A stretch of DNA of 64,000 nucleotides from NCBI GenBank assembly GCA_020636495.1, contig JACJXQ010000008.1, positions 1,550,001-1,614,000 on the forward strand, read 5' to 3'. Each line of letters starts with the position of its first letter. Positions within the stretch are counted from its first letter, which is position 1. The position numbers and the translations under genes are program-made. Under the pieces are notes generated by a model. It searched no databases and was not told the origin of the DNA. It saw only the letters and a program-made list of their open reading frames with translations. The DNA is from Chitinophagales bacterium. GTDB lineage: Bacteria; Bacteroidota; Bacteroidia; Chitinophagales; Chitinophagaceae. Below are positions 1 to 9,188 of this stretch, piece after piece.

Positions 1-432
1 GGTATTGCAGAAATGCGTGAACTGATACGTACGCTGGGCAGGCAGATGGGAAAGACCATTCTCATTTCATCACATTTGTTGTACGAAATGGAGCAGGTGG
101 CCAGCGATATGCTCATCATTCACAATGGGAAAAAGATAGTAGAAGGAAAGGTGAGTGAATTGCTGAACCCCAACGAAACATTATTTGAAATAAGGATATT
201 GCCCGACGATGCTATAACCGAAAAACTACACGCCAAAGGCTGGGGGCAGTATATTGACGGAGGCAATTCATCAACATTGATCTTTAAAATGCATCCGCGC
301 AAAATGCCCGGATTGAATAAATACCTGGTAGAAGAACATGTTCATGTGCTGGAGATCAGGTCAAGGCACTCATTAGAGGCATATTTTTTATCACTCACAA
401 ACCACGCTGATGCTGAGACTGGAGCTGCATAA
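1..432 (+). CDS. ABC transporter ATP-binding protein, C-terminal fragment
   Basis: This is the 3' end of an ABC exporter ATPase; the gene begins before the window and the reading frame is open from base 1. The visible 143 residues hold the H-loop region (ILISSHLLYEMEQVASD), followed by IIHNGKKIVEGKVSELL, which is typical of the end of the nucleotide-binding domain. A C-terminal extension of about 85 residues follows, as in CcmA/YadG-type ATPases. Walker A, Walker B and the signature motif lie outside the window. The stop overlaps the next gene by 23 nt, so the ATPase and the permease are translated together and surely form one transporter. The substrate cannot be told from sequence. Confidence 0.9.
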   Translation, partial: GIAEMRELIRTLGRQMGKTILISSHLLYEMEQVASDMLIIHNGKKIVEGKVSELLNPNETLFEIRILPDDAITEKLHAKGWGQYIDGGNSSTLIFKMHPRKMPGLNKYLVEEHVHVLEIRSRHSLEAYFLSLTNHADAETGAA

Positions 433-1240
433 AATATTCCGTAGGCCACGTACCTATATCAGTTTCCTGATAATGACGGCGGTGACCTTTCTTATTCAAC
501 TGGCTATGTATGTGGATGGAAGCAGTTTTGTGTCGTTTGCTATGCAGGGGGTGGGTGAGCAGTTCGCTATTTCGGGTAATATTCTCAATGGCTACTTGGT
601 TACCTACCTGGTATTGCAGTCGTTGCTCATACATATACCATTGCTTGTGGCATTGGTAGCCGGCGATGTACTAGCCGGGGAGGCCAACGCCGGCACAATG
701 CGGCTGTTGCTTACAAAGCCTGTGTCTCGTGGCGGGGTGGTTCTGGTAAAATATATTGCCAGTGTAGCTTATGCCATGCTCTTGCTGGTGTGGCTGGCTG
801 TAGTTGGCCTGGGCCTGTCTGTTCTGATATTCGGTACGGGCGACCTTATCAACCTGAAAAGTGATGCCTTTGTTATGTTGCTGGAACATGATATTATGTG
901 GCGTTATATGCTGGCATTCGCATTTGCGGCATTGGCTATGTCAACAGTGGCTGCGTTGGCTGTGTTCCTGTCTGTATTTGCAGATAATTCTATAGGACCA
1001 ATAATTGGTACTATGGGTGTGATAGTGGTACTGACCATTTTTTCTAACCTGGAAATACCTCTGTTCAATACCATTAAGCCATATCTGTTTACAACACACA
1101 TGATAGCTTGGAAAGGATTTTTCGATGCGCCCGTACCATACGATGCAATAATCACTTCTGTATTGGTGTTGGTAGGATACATAGCGCTTTTTTTAGCGGC
1201 AACAATAGTAATATTTAAAAGAAAAGATATTCAGTCATGA
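410..1240 (+). CDS. ABC-2 type transporter permease
   Basis: This 276-residue integral membrane protein partners the upstream ATPase, whose 3' end it overlaps. It has about six hydrophobic segments: near residues 18-35, 62-85, 115-140, 165-192, 197-215 and 245-268. The segment VALVAGDVLAGEANAGTMR, after the second membrane span, is the typical ABC-2 permease signature (GExxxGTmrlLL), and TKPVSRGGVVLVKY follows it. The family exports lipids, drugs or antibiotics, or serves gliding and copper systems (NosY/GldF-like). Nothing here fixes the cargo. The stop codon overlaps the next start (ATGA at 1237-1240), so three genes are co-translated. Confidence 0.88.
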   Translation: MLRLELHKIFRRPRTYISFLIMTAVTFLIQLAMYVDGSSFVSFAMQGVGEQFAISGNILNGYLVTYLVLQSLLIHIPLLVALVAGDVLAGEANAGTMRLLLTKPVSRGGVVLVKYIASVAYAMLLLVWLAVVGLGLSVLIFGTGDLINLKSDAFVMLLEHDIMWRYMLAFAFAALAMSTVAALAVFLSVFADNSIGPIIGTMGVIVVLTIFSNLEIPLFNTIKPYLFTTHMIAWKGFFDAPVPYDAIITSVLVLVGYIALFLAATIVIFKRKDIQS

Positions 1241-1956
1241 GGAGATATGCAAGGAATGGTTTGTGGTTGTTGTTATTGTCCTGTTTCAGTTTTGTGGCTT
1301 GCGCACAGACTGATTCGTCTACTATATTATTTCAAAAATTAAGGGCAAGGCTGGATAAGGTAAATGACTATGTAGCAGACGTGCGTATCCGGATAGATGT
1401 CTCATTTATGAAAGTGCCACCACTCGCCGGCAAGCTGTATTTTAAAGCTCCCGACAAAATGAAACTGGAGCGTAACGGTGGAGTATCTATATTACCTAAA
1501 AAGAATATTAACCTCACATTGAATAGTATGTTCCCAGTGGGGGATGCTATTGTTATAGATGCAGGTACAGATGTAGTGAATAGCCGTGCTGTTAAAGTGA
1601 TAAAAGTGATACCACAGGGTGAGAGTGATATTGTGCTAACTAAAATATGGGTAGACGAGGAACGTAACCTGGCATTACGGACGGAAACTACTACCCGTGA
1701 CAATGGCACTGTGAAAATGGATCTGGCTTTTGGTGCGCATATAGCCCAGGGGCTGCCCGACAAGGTAATAGTGTACCTGGACGTAAAAGAGTATAAATTA
1801 CCCAAAGGTGTTACCATGGATTATGACGCCAATGCACAAATGAAAGCTGATGATAAAGGCAATGGCAAAAATAAAAAGGGCAAAATTGAGATCAGTTATC
1901 TTAACTATGAAGTAAATAAAGGTCTGCCCGACAACATTTTCGCAGAAAAGGATTGA
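1237..1956 (+). CDS. LolA-like outer-membrane lipoprotein-sorting protein
   Basis: This 239-residue exported protein starts in an ATGA overlap with the permease gene. Residues 1-23 form a signal peptide ending near VACAQ. Cleavage by signal peptidase I after the Ala is likely, though a lipobox reading at Cys22 is not excluded. The rest is rich in beta strands (LYFKAPDKMKLERNGG, ALRTETTTRDNGTVKMDLAFG) and resembles the LolA/LolB half-barrel fold that carries lipoproteins or lipids across the periplasm. Cotranscription with an ABC-2 transporter suggests a role in moving a lipid-like substrate to the outer membrane. That function is inferred from fold-like features and context; sequence identity to true LolA is probably low. 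Confidence 0.6.
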   Translation: MRRYARNGLWLLLLSCFSFVACAQTDSSTILFQKLRARLDKVNDYVADVRIRIDVSFMKVPPLAGKLYFKAPDKMKLERNGGVSILPKKNINLTLNSMFPVGDAIVIDAGTDVVNSRAVKVIKVIPQGESDIVLTKIWVDEERNLALRTETTTRDNGTVKMDLAFGAHIAQGLPDKVIVYLDVKEYKLPKGVTMDYDANAQMKADDKGNGKNKKGKIEISYLNYEVNKGLPDNIFAEKD

Positions 1957-1975
1957 TTTTTTACTGCCAAAACTT

Positions 1976-2004
1976 TTGCAACACCAAGATATTCATTAGT
2001 TTTA
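1976..2004 (+). promoter_or_regulatory. Candidate promoter for the 2025 lipoprotein gene
   Basis: TTG at 1976-1978 and TAGTTTTA at 1997-2004 are separated by 18 nt. The -7 box differs from TAnnTTTG only at its last base. The start codon lies 20 nt downstream. Confidence 0.4.
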
Positions 2005-2024
2005 AGGGTTAATTATACTTAATT

Positions 2025-2558
2025 ATGAGATATTCCTTATTGATTTTATCTGCTTGTGTGATAATGTCATCATGCACCAAGGTAGAAGAACAAGTGTCCA
2101 AGCAGGAGATGCTGAGAGCTGAGAAATGGAGACTGGACGATCAGTATATACACAAAAAATGGAAAAAGGATGGTGCCACGGTACCTGTAACCATTGATGC
2201 GGAGACACGTGTACCTATTGCTGCGTGTGATACTGATGACTTACTTGTATTCAGGGAAGGTAATGAAGGTGCGCACCTGCCCGGGGCAACTACATGTTCT
2301 ATCAACGAAACTGCTGAGATCCCGTTCCGGTGGGGACTGACCGATAACGATACAAAGATGTATATCTACGATGACAAGGAACTTTTCAAAGTGGATGTGA
2401 ATGCAGAGTTGATAGAGTTCTACTCCGACAAGTTCGCTATCAGGTTCGAGGAATATAAGGATAAAGCGGTAACTGAAGGCGGCGTAACTGCATGGTTGAG
2501 GGATACAACCATCTATACGATATATTTTAAAAAATACGTTCCGCCACCGGCAGAGTGA
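2025..2558 (+). CDS. Hypothetical lipoprotein, lipocalin-like
   Basis: The product is a 177-residue predicted lipoprotein. The leader is MRYSLLILSACVIMSSC, with Cys17 as the likely lipidated residue. The mature part begins with charged residues (TKVEEQVSKQEMLRAEKWRLDD). The pattern of a short Trp-containing helix followed by antiparallel strands (LLVFREGNEG, TKMYIYDDKELF, IYTIYFKKYVP) recalls the small lipocalin-like lipoproteins common in Bacteroidota, though no specific family is recognised. It sits alone between the ABC operon and thrS, with its own candidate promoter and a strong terminator just after it. Function is unknown. Confidence 0.75.
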   Translation: MRYSLLILSACVIMSSCTKVEEQVSKQEMLRAEKWRLDDQYIHKKWKKDGATVPVTIDAETRVPIAACDTDDLLVFREGNEGAHLPGATTCSINETAEIPFRWGLTDNDTKMYIYDDKELFKVDVNAELIEFYSDKFAIRFEEYKDKAVTEGGVTAWLRDTTIYTIYFKKYVPPPAE

Positions 2559-2578
2559 TTTATATGATATTATTTTCA

Positions 2579-2607
2579 CCCACCGGTAATGATCGGTGGG
2601 TTTTTTT
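2579..2607 (+). terminator. Rho-independent terminator after the lipoprotein gene
   Basis: A perfect 7-bp stem, CCCACCG (2579-2585) with CGGTGGG (2594-2600), has an 8-nt loop and is followed by seven T residues. Confidence 0.9.
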
Positions 2608-2631
2608 ATTTAAAACAACATGCGCAATTTG

Positions 2632-2639
2632 TAGCTTTG
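2632..2639 (+). promoter_or_regulatory. Candidate -7 box for thrS
   Basis: TAGCTTTG matches TAnnTTTG and lies 31 nt before the thrS ATG. No clear TTG -33 box is seen at the right distance. Confidence 0.5.
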
Positions 2640-2670
2640 CAAACTTATTGAGCATTGAAGAAGTATTTAT

Positions 2671-4626
2671 ATGGTAAATATTACACTACCTGATGGTTCT
2701 GTACGGCAGTACGAAGCAGGGGTAACAGCAATGGATGTAGCAATGTCTATCAGCGAGGGGCTGGCACGAAAAGTGCTTGCGGCTGAAGTGGACGGCGAAG
2801 TTTGGGACGCTACCAGGCCTATTAATAAAGATGTGTCGCTCAGGCTGCTTACCTGGGGCGAGCAAGGGGCTGCAGCTACGTTCTGGCACTCTTCTGCACA
2901 CCTTATGGCAGAAGCCCTGGAGGATTTGTATCCCGGAGTGAAACTGGGAATAGGCCCGCCCATAGAAAGCGGGTTCTATTATGACATAGACCTGGGTGAC
3001 AGGGCCATACGCGAAGAAGACCTTGCAGCTATTGAAGCCAAAATGAAAGAACTGGCTAAGAATAAAAGCGTTTTCGAGCGGACAGAGATTTCTAAAAAAG
3101 ATGCTATTGCCTATTTTACTGAGAAAGACGACCCTTACAAACTGGACCTGATAGAAGGGCTGGAAGACGGGCAGATCACTTTTTACACACAGGGCAACTT
3201 TACTGATCTGTGCCGCGGGCCACACATTCCGCACACCGGTCATATCAAAGCGGTAAAGCTCACCAGTATTGCAGGTGCATACTGGCGGGGTAACGAAAAG
3301 AATAAAATGCTTACCCGTATCTATGGTGTAACGTTCCCTTCGCAAAAAGAGCTGGACGAACACCTGGCACTGATAGAAGAGGCCAAAAAGCGTGACCATC
3401 GTAAATTGGGAAAGGAACTGGAACTGTTCGCATTTTCTGAGAAAGTAGGCAGTGGTTTGCCATTGTGGCTGCCCAAAGGCGCCATGTTGCGCGAGCGCCT
3501 GCAGCAGTTTTTGCAAAAGGCGCAGATAGACAGTGGCTACCTGCCGGTCATAACACCACATATAGGTAGTAAACAACTATATGTAACATCAGGGCACTGG
3601 GATAAATATGGTAAGGATAGCTTTCAGCCTATAGCCACACCACAGGAAGGTGAAGAGTTCATGCTGAAGCCTATGAACTGTCCGCATCATTGTGAGATAT
3701 ACAAAACACAACCTCGTTCATATAAAGACCTGCCTTTGCGCCTGGCTGAATTTGGTACGGTATACCGCTACGAGCAGTCTGGTGAATTGCATGGTCTGAC
3801 AAGGGTGCGTGGTTTTACACAGGATGATGCACACCTCTTCTGCCGTCCTGAGCAGGTGAAAGACGAATTTAAGAAAGTGATAGACCTGGTATTGTATGTT
3901 TTCAACTCTCTAGGTTTTGAGAATTACACGGCACAGATTTCTCTGCGCGACCAGGAAGACCGAAGCAAGTATATAGGTAGTGATGAAAACTGGGCTATTG
4001 CAGAACAAGCCATTATAGAAGCTGCTGCAGAAAAAGGCCTGCAGACTGTTGTGGAGTACGGAGAAGCTGCCTTTTATGGTCCCAAACTGGACTTTATGGT
4101 AAAAGACGCCATCGGCCGTAACTGGCAGTTGGGTACTATACAAGTGGATTATAACCTGCCTGAGCGTTTCGAACTGGAGTATGTAGACAGTGATAACAGC
4201 CGTAAGCGCCCGGTAATGATTCACCGTGCTCCTTTTGGCTCTATGGAACGTTTCATCGCTGTGCTGATAGAACACTGTGGTGGCAACCTGCCACTGTGGT
4301 TGATGCCGGTACAGGTGCAGGTATTGCCGATAAGCGATAAATATGCTGAATATACTGATTTGGTTTACAGGCAGTTAAAAGCATCGGGTGTACGGGCTGA
4401 ACTGGATGACCGTAGCGAAAAAATTGGACGTAAGATCAGGGATACAGAACTGATGAAAGTGCCTTACATGCTGATAATCGGAGAAAAGGAAATGAATGAG
4501 CAGAAGGTTTCAGTTCGTAAACATAAAGAAGGAGACCAGGGATCTGTTACGCTGCAGGAGTTCATTACTGAAGTAAATAGTATAGTAAATACTCAGATGG
4601 AAGGGAAGAAACCCCAGGCCGTCTAA
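2671..4626 (+). CDS. thrS: Threonine--tRNA ligase
   Basis: Threonyl-tRNA synthetase charges tRNA-Thr with threonine in the cytoplasm. At 651 residues it has the full family length. Domains in order are: TGS (about 1-62); the editing/SAD domain with H73xxxH77 and Cys181 in LCRGPH; the class II catalytic core (about 245-545); and the anticodon-binding domain (about 550-640). In the core, the zinc-ligand Cys337 lies in [10 protein letters not shown], motif 2 is [19 protein letters not shown] and motif 3 contains [11 protein letters not shown] (His518). The start at [10 protein letters not shown] places the TGS domain at the very N-terminus, as expected. infC follows after 75 nt and has its own promoter, a common neighbour pair. 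Confidence 0.98.
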   Translation: MVNITLPDGSVRQYEAGVTAMDVAMSISEGLARKVLAAEVDGEVWDATRPINKDVSLRLLTWGEQGAAATFWHSSAHLMAEALEDLYPGVKLGIGPPIESGFYYDIDLGDRAIREEDLAAIEAKMKELAKNKSVFERTEISKKDAIAYFTEKDDPYKLDLIEGLEDGQITFYTQGNFTDLCRGPHIPHTGHIKAVKLTSIAGAYWRGNEKNKMLTRIYGVTFPSQKELDEHLALIEEAKKRDHRKLGKELELFAFSEKVGSGLPLWLPKGAMLRERLQQFLQKAQIDSGYLPVITPHIGSKQLYVTSGHWDKYGKDSFQPIATPQEGEEFMLKPMNCPHHCEIYKTQPRSYKDLPLRLAEFGTVYRYEQSGELHGLTRVRGFTQDDAHLFCRPEQVKDEFKKVIDLVLYVFNSLGFENYTAQISLRDQEDRSKYIGSDENWAIAEQAIIEAAAEKGLQTVVEYGEAAFYGPKLDFMVKDAIGRNWQLGTIQVDYNLPERFELEYVDSDNSRKRPVMIHRAPFGSMERFIAVLIEHCGGNLPLWLMPVQVQVLPISDKYAEYTDLVYRQLKASGVRAELDDRSEKIGRKIRDTELMKVPYMLIIGEKEMNEQKVSVRKHKEGDQGSVTLQEFITEVNSIVNTQMEGKKPQAV

Positions 4627-4648
4627 TAAGCATTTAATATGAGCATTA

Positions 4649-4680
4649 TTGCAATTGAACGAACAAATACGCTAAATTTG
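4649..4680 (+). promoter_or_regulatory. Candidate promoter for infC
   Basis: TTG at 4649-4651 and TAAATTTG at 4673-4680 are separated by 21 nt and lie 22 nt before the infC start. The -7 box is a perfect TAnnTTTG. Confidence 0.6.
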
Positions 4681-4701
4681 CAACAATTTTAAAAATCTTT
4701 A

Positions 4702-5250
4702 ATGCAGAAAAGGACAAAAAAACCATACCTCAGACAGAGACCACAAAAAGAACATCGTACAAACGAAGAGATTACAGTCCGTGAAGTAAGGGTTGTCGGT
4801 GACAATGTTGAATCAGATGTTTACCCGATAGAAAAAGCATTGCAACTGGCACGCGAGTTGGAGGTGGATCTTGTTGAAATATCACCAACAGCTAAGCCTC
4901 CGGTATGTCGTCTTATCGACTATAAAAAATTCCTCTACGAGAAAAAGAAAAAGGATAAGGAGCAAAAGGCAAAGTCAAAACAGTCAGAAGTAAAGGAAAT
5001 TCGTTTTACACCCAATACTGATGATCATGATTTTGACTTTAAAGCCAAACATGCTTACAAGTTCCTGCAGGAGGGTAATAAGGTGAAATGTTATGTTCAG
5101 TTCAAGGGTCGCGCCATCATGTTCAAAGACAGGGGTGAGCTACTGTTATTGAAGTTTGCTGAGCGCCTGGCAGAAGTGGGGTCTTTAGAAAGCATGCCCA
5201 AAATGGAAGGCCGTAGGATGATCGCCATTTTTACACCTAAAAAGAAATAG
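4702..5250 (+). CDS. infC: Translation initiation factor IF-3
   Basis: IF-3 binds the 30S subunit, prevents premature joining of the 50S and checks start-codon pairing. The protein has 182 residues. The N-terminal domain covers about 18-88 (RTNEEITVREVRVVGDN, VDLVEISPTAKPPVCR), a Lys-rich linker helix about 89-107, and the C-terminal domain about 108-180 (EIRFTPNTDDHDF, KVKCYVQFKGR, GRRMIAIFTPKKK). The ATG start adds a short basic N-terminal tail. In many bacteria rpmI and rplT (L35, L20) follow directly; here they do not, and a 248-nt noncoding gap comes next. Confidence 0.97.
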   Translation: MQKRTKKPYLRQRPQKEHRTNEEITVREVRVVGDNVESDVYPIEKALQLARELEVDLVEISPTAKPPVCRLIDYKKFLYEKKKKDKEQKAKSKQSEVKEIRFTPNTDDHDFDFKAKHAYKFLQEGNKVKCYVQFKGRAIMFKDRGELLLLKFAERLAEVGSLESMPKMEGRRMIAIFTPKKK

Positions 5251-5318
5251 TTAAATCAACTATATACAAAAAATCGATAGCCCGATTAACTATAAAAAAT
5301 AAAAAAAAGATAACCTTG

Positions 5319-5350
5319 TTTGCAAAAAATAAAAACGATTTGTAACTTTG
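5319..5350 (+). promoter_or_regulatory. Promoter of a candidate small RNA
   Basis: TTTG at 5319-5322 and a perfect TAACTTTG at 5343-5350 are separated by 20 nt. They lie about 150 nt before the next ORF, with a terminator in between, so they do not look like a simple promoter for that gene. Confidence 0.55.
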
Positions 5351-5356
5351 TGTTCA

Positions 5357-5470
5357 GAAATGAAGATATAAAGTTGTTGTAGCAGTACAATAATCTCATT
5401 ATAAAGAAGTTTTCATGGTGATAGGGTTTATAGGGGCTGGCCTGTTCTCGGGCCGGCTTTTTTATTTTTT
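5357..5470 (+). ncRNA. Candidate small RNA or attenuated leader
   Basis: About 110 nt lie between a good promoter (-7 box at 5343-5350) and an intrinsic terminator (5435-5470), with no convincing ORF. A hairpin is visible at 5374-5393: TTGTTGTA pairs with TACAATAA across a GCAG loop. It could be a free-standing sRNA, or a leader with an attenuator for the gene at 5499. No known RNA family is recognised. Confidence 0.4.
5435..5470 (+). terminator. Rho-independent terminator between infC and the 5499 gene
   Basis: GGCTGGCC (5435-5442) pairs with GGCCGGCT (5451-5458), including two G-T pairs, around an 8-nt loop. A T tract interrupted by one A follows. Confidence 0.8.
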
Positions 5471-5498
5471 GCCTATCTTCGGTTATTAATTAGTCGGT

Positions 5499-6584
5499 AT
5501 GCCTAAAATTTTCTTTTCCGTACTCATCATATTACTCCCTTTGTTTAGTGTTTGTCAGCCATTATCCTACTATGTAAACCTGCAAAATCAGGTAATGGTA
5601 TGGGATAAAGGTTTGATAAGAAAAATAGACTACCTGCAACCTCTGGAAGTAAAAACAGGAAGAGTTGCTATCCCATACATAGACAATGCCCGCTCGTTTA
5701 AGATATACTATGGCGGAGCCATGAAAAAGATAAACGCCGGTTTTACAAACGAATTTAAAATAAGTGATAACCTGGTTGCTTATAAGAACAATACCGCACT
5801 CAGTGTTTTCGATAAAGGAAAGATCAAACAACTTTCTACCTATTGCGATACTTACTACCTGGGTGATAGCGTATTATTGTATTTTGACGGTGTACGTAGT
5901 GAGTATAAGGCATATTACAACGGTGAAGTTTATCCGATAGAAGGGTTCCTGGCTAGTGATGCACTAGATGTTGTGAAAGTGACAGATAACATTGCAGCAT
6001 ATGTGAACTATGCTAACCAGTTCAGAATATTTTATGGCGGGCAAATATTGTCGCAGGAAGATTATGCTGTGAACAGTTTTGAGGTCGGCAGGAGTACGGT
6101 AGGATATATTGACATCAGCCGTAGGTTCAAGATATTTCATGATGGTGAAACATATATTGTAGAAGATTTCCCGCCGAATTCATACCAGGTAGGAGATAAT
6201 GTTGTGGCTTACGTTTCTACAGATGGTTACTTCAAGGTTTTTTATGATAACAGCATTGAGAGTATTGGATTTTTTGAGCCACAGGATTACCGCGTAATAG
6301 ATAATATGGTTGCCTTCCGCGATCAGAGTGGATATATGAAGGTTTTCTACAGGGGTAAAGTTTACAGCCTGGAGAGTTATTATCCTGACAAGTTCGTTAT
6401 GCAATATCACTCAATCGCATATGTCAACAGGATGGGTATGCTGCGTTTATTCTCTTATGGCGAGCTGTATGATGTGACCAACGCCACACTGGAAGACTGG
6501 CAACTTACCTATGATGTTTTGAAATACCAAATAGGTAAGAACATGTACAGGATATACTACAAGGGCATGGAATACGCTGATTAA
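5499..6584 (+). CDS. Secreted repeat protein, propeller-like, unknown function
   Basis: This 361-residue protein has a signal peptide at about 1-19 (ending FSVCQ) and no other membrane segment. The mature part is a chain of degenerate repeats, each with a Phe/Tyr-rich strand of the form FKxFYxGxxYxI: FKIYYGG, YKAYYNG, FRIFYGG, FKIFHDG, FKVFYDN, MKVFYRG, LRLFSYG and YRIYYKG. From about residue 175 the spacing is close to 35 residues, and the repeats also share a VxxNxVAYV strand. This suggests a beta-propeller or beta-solenoid. No T9SS sorting domain or lipobox is present, so it is probably periplasmic. Its stop shares TTAA with the stop of the convergent hydrolase gene. No family is recognised. 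Confidence 0.75.
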   Translation: MPKIFFSVLIILLPLFSVCQPLSYYVNLQNQVMVWDKGLIRKIDYLQPLEVKTGRVAIPYIDNARSFKIYYGGAMKKINAGFTNEFKISDNLVAYKNNTALSVFDKGKIKQLSTYCDTYYLGDSVLLYFDGVRSEYKAYYNGEVYPIEGFLASDALDVVKVTDNIAAYVNYANQFRIFYGGQILSQEDYAVNSFEVGRSTVGYIDISRRFKIFHDGETYIVEDFPPNSYQVGDNVVAYVSTDGYFKVFYDNSIESIGFFEPQDYRVIDNMVAFRDQSGYMKVFYRGKVYSLESYYPDKFVMQYHSIAYVNRMGMLRLFSYGELYDVTNATLEDWQLTYDVLKYQIGKNMYRIYYKGMEYAD

Positions 6585-7351
6585 CAATAGCGTTTTATCA
6601 TTCTGAGCTTGTGGGTCCTTTTTCTGAGTATTTTACTGACAATCCCTTCCGGATCAATTTTGTCTACTACTACTTTTCCGCTGGTATCTGTGGCGTGAAT
6701 GATGCTGGTATTATCCAGCAAGAGCCCGACGTGGGTTATTTTTCCTTCTTCATTGTCAAAAAAGGCAAGGTCACCTTTGCGGGCATTTTGCAGAAAATCA
6801 ACCAGTTCTCCGTCTTCGGCCTGCTGCGAGGCGTCTCGGCGGATAGCCATACCGCACATTTTAAACGCCATTTGCGTCAAACCGGAACAGTCTATGCCGG
6901 CAATACTCCTGCCTCCCCATAAATAGGGGGCGTTCATATATTGCATTGCGGCATTGGCCAGGTGGTTAGGGGTTGCTTCCAGTTCCTTGATCGCCAGTTT
7001 CTTACCCTTATATTTCCCGGGTTTGTGTAGCATTTTTATGCCAAACAGGTCGCTGCCCATGGGCACCCATTGTTCGTCGTGCTCAAATACCAGTTTGTTA
7101 TGATGTTTATCGGCAATATACCGTGCTTCTTTACGGTAGTCTTTCTTATCAATAATAGATAGCTGTCCCAGTTTGGCCCAGCCTATATAGTCGTCCCAGT
7201 TGCAGTGTATCCTTGCCCAGTCGTTATCATTGATCTCCAGTATTTCTACACGGTCGCCGAAAAGTAGCTGGGTTACCATTTCTGCCCTGTGGGTGGGTTC
7301 GCTCCTCACCGGCACCAATGAACTATTGCAGAAAGCATACGATAAAACCAT
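6581..7351 (-). CDS. C40 family peptidase (NlpC/P60) with SH3-like N-terminus
   Basis: This is a predicted cell-wall endopeptidase of the NlpC/P60 type, cleaving peptidoglycan stem peptides. Its 256 residues comprise an SH3-like region at about 10-65 (VPVRSEPTHRAEMVTQLLFG), a middle SH3-like domain to about 120, and the catalytic domain from about 128. The catalytic Cys155 is in GIDCSGLTQ, His207 in THVGLLL and a third polar residue, His219, in IIHA. The layout matches the two-SH3 plus NlpC/P60 enzymes of Bacteroidota, such as the gamma-D-glutamyl-L-diamino acid endopeptidases. No convincing signal peptide is present: the N-terminus is weakly hydrophobic only to residue 8. A cytoplasmic role in muropeptide recycling is therefore plausible. 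Confidence 0.88.
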   Translation of the reverse strand: MVLSYAFCNSSLVPVRSEPTHRAEMVTQLLFGDRVEILEINDNDWARIHCNWDDYIGWAKLGQLSIIDKKDYRKEARYIADKHHNKLVFEHDEQWVPMGSDLFGIKMLHKPGKYKGKKLAIKELEATPNHLANAAMQYMNAPYLWGGRSIAGIDCSGLTQMAFKMCGMAIRRDASQQAEDGELVDFLQNARKGDLAFFDNEEGKITHVGLLLDNTSIIHATDTSGKVVVDKIDPEGIVSKILRKRTHKLRMIKRYC

Positions 7352-7549
7352 TATATTCTATATGTGTTTTTCCTCAGCACAATATTACACTGAATAATGT
7401 ATTTATATTATCAATCGGAACGTTTCTATACCGAAATCTTTTATTAATTTAGCTCGCTAATGTCATGCCCATGCCATATGGTGTATTTTTAATATAAATA
7501 AGGCGGTAAGCAATGGATAATAATCATAGGTTAAAAGTAACAGTAGAAT

Positions 7550-9130
7550 ATGGATTCAACAACAGCGATCATAGTTGCCGTCGTCTCGGTGGTAGCGATC
7601 CTTATAGGTATATTATTAGGTAAACAACTCTTTGCAAAGAATACCCAAAAACAGATAGAAGAAGCTGAGGCGCAAGTAAAAAAGATAAAAGAAGAAGCGA
7701 AAGAACACGCAGAAACACTTAAGGAAAAGAAAATATTAGAAGCCAAAGAGCATTTCCTGCAAAAGAAAAGCGAACACGAGCAGGAAGTTAACCGCCGTAA
7801 CCAGAAAATAGTAGAGCAGGAGAGCAAATTGAAGCAACTGCAGCAGAGCCTGAATGATAAGAACGCAGGCATGCAGAAGCAGATCAACGAGTATAACCAG
7901 CTGAAACAAAACCTGGATAAGCAACTGGAAGTTGTGAACATCAAGCGCTCGGAACTGGAGCGCCACCAGGAAGAGCACATCAAGCGCCTGGAAAAGGTAG
8001 CCAGCCTGTCTGCCGAAGAGGCTAAGGCAGAACTGATGGAAGCGGTGAAGGAAGAAGCCCGTACCAAAGCCATGTCGCACGTGAAGGAGATAATGGAAGA
8101 GGCCAAGCTGAATGCTACCAAAGAGGCCAAGAAGATCGTTATACAGACCATACAGCGTACTGCGGCAGAGCAGACCATTGAGAATGCTATTACGGTATTC
8201 AACCTGGAAACGGATGAGGTGAAAGGCCAGATAATAGGCCGCGAAGGGCGTAACATCCGCGCTATTGAGGCGGCTACGGGTGTTGACCTGATCATTGATG
8301 ATACTCCTGAAGCTATCATATTAAGTTGTTTTGACCCGTTCCGCAGGGAGATAGCCCGCCTGTCGCTGCAAAGGCTGGTACAGGACGGCCGTATACACCC
8401 GGCACGTATCGAGGAGGTTGTGGAAAAAACACGCCGCCAGATGGAAGAGCAGGTGATGGAGATAGGTGAGCGCACGATCATAGAACTGGGCGTTCACGGC
8501 CTGCACAAAGACCTGGTGCGCCTGATAGGTAAAATGCGTTTCCGTTCGTCTTACGGGCAGAACCTGTTGATGCACTCTAAAGAAACAGCTAATCTTTGCG
8601 CTACTATGGCAGCAGAGCTGGGACTGGGACAGAAAGTGGTGAAACTGGCCAAGCGCGCCGGATTGCTGCACGATATTGGTAAGGTGCCTGACGAAGAGTC
8701 TGAACTGAGCCACGCACTGCTTGGGGCTAAAGTAGCTGAGCGTTGCGGTGAGCATGCGGCTATTGTTAACGCAATAGGTGCCCACCACGACGAGATGGAG
8801 ATGACCTACATTATTTCGCCAATCGTACAGGCTTGTGACGCTATAAGCGGTGCACGCCCGGGTGCACGCCGCGAGATCATGCAGAGCTACCTGCAGCGTA
8901 TCAAAGACCTGGAAGCACTGGCTACGGCCTACACGGGTGTTGAAAAAGCGTACGCTATACAAGCGGGCCGCGAGCTGCGCGTGATAGTAGAGGCCGAAAA
9001 GGTAAGTGATGCTGAAAGCGATAAACTGTCGTTTGAGATAGCTGATAAGATACAGAAGGAAATGCAGTACCCCGGCCAGATCAAGGTGACCGTAATACGC
9101 GAGCTGAGGTCGGTGAATATAGCTAGGTAA
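7550..9130 (+). CDS. rny: Ribonuclease Y
   Basis: RNase Y is a membrane-anchored endoribonuclease that starts mRNA decay. At 526 residues it is full length. An N-terminal membrane anchor (about 5-24, [18 protein letters not shown]) is followed by a long charged coiled coil (about 28-205), a KH domain (about 212-280, [19 protein letters not shown]) and an HD phosphohydrolase domain with H374-D375 in [12 protein letters not shown] and HHDEME further on. The C-terminal domain ends [16 protein letters not shown], as usual. It stands alone between the NlpC/P60 gene (divergent) and its own terminator. In many relatives rny follows pheT and zapA; here pheT is over 40 kb away. Confidence 0.97.
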   Translation: MDSTTAIIVAVVSVVAILIGILLGKQLFAKNTQKQIEEAEAQVKKIKEEAKEHAETLKEKKILEAKEHFLQKKSEHEQEVNRRNQKIVEQESKLKQLQQSLNDKNAGMQKQINEYNQLKQNLDKQLEVVNIKRSELERHQEEHIKRLEKVASLSAEEAKAELMEAVKEEARTKAMSHVKEIMEEAKLNATKEAKKIVIQTIQRTAAEQTIENAITVFNLETDEVKGQIIGREGRNIRAIEAATGVDLIIDDTPEAIILSCFDPFRREIARLSLQRLVQDGRIHPARIEEVVEKTRRQMEEQVMEIGERTIIELGVHGLHKDLVRLIGKMRFRSSYGQNLLMHSKETANLCATMAAELGLGQKVVKLAKRAGLLHDIGKVPDEESELSHALLGAKVAERCGEHAAIVNAIGAHHDEMEMTYIISPIVQACDAISGARPGARREIMQSYLQRIKDLEALATAYTGVEKAYAIQAGRELRVIVEAEKVSDAESDKLSFEIADKIQKEMQYPGQIKVTVIRELRSVNIAR

Positions 9131-9158
9131 TGTATTCATACTGATAGATAATTAAGGG

Positions 9159-9186
9159 GGCTGTAACGCGAGTTGCAGCCTTTTTT
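9159..9186 (+). terminator. Rho-independent terminator of rny
   Basis: GGCTGTAAC (9159-9167) pairs with GTTGCAGCC (9172-9180), with one G-T pair and a GCGA tetraloop, followed by six T residues. Confidence 0.9.
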
Positions 9187-9188
9187 GT

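Noticed and set aside
5415..5489. 24-codon ORF through the terminator
   Set aside because: Its codons lie in the terminator stem and T tract; coincidental.
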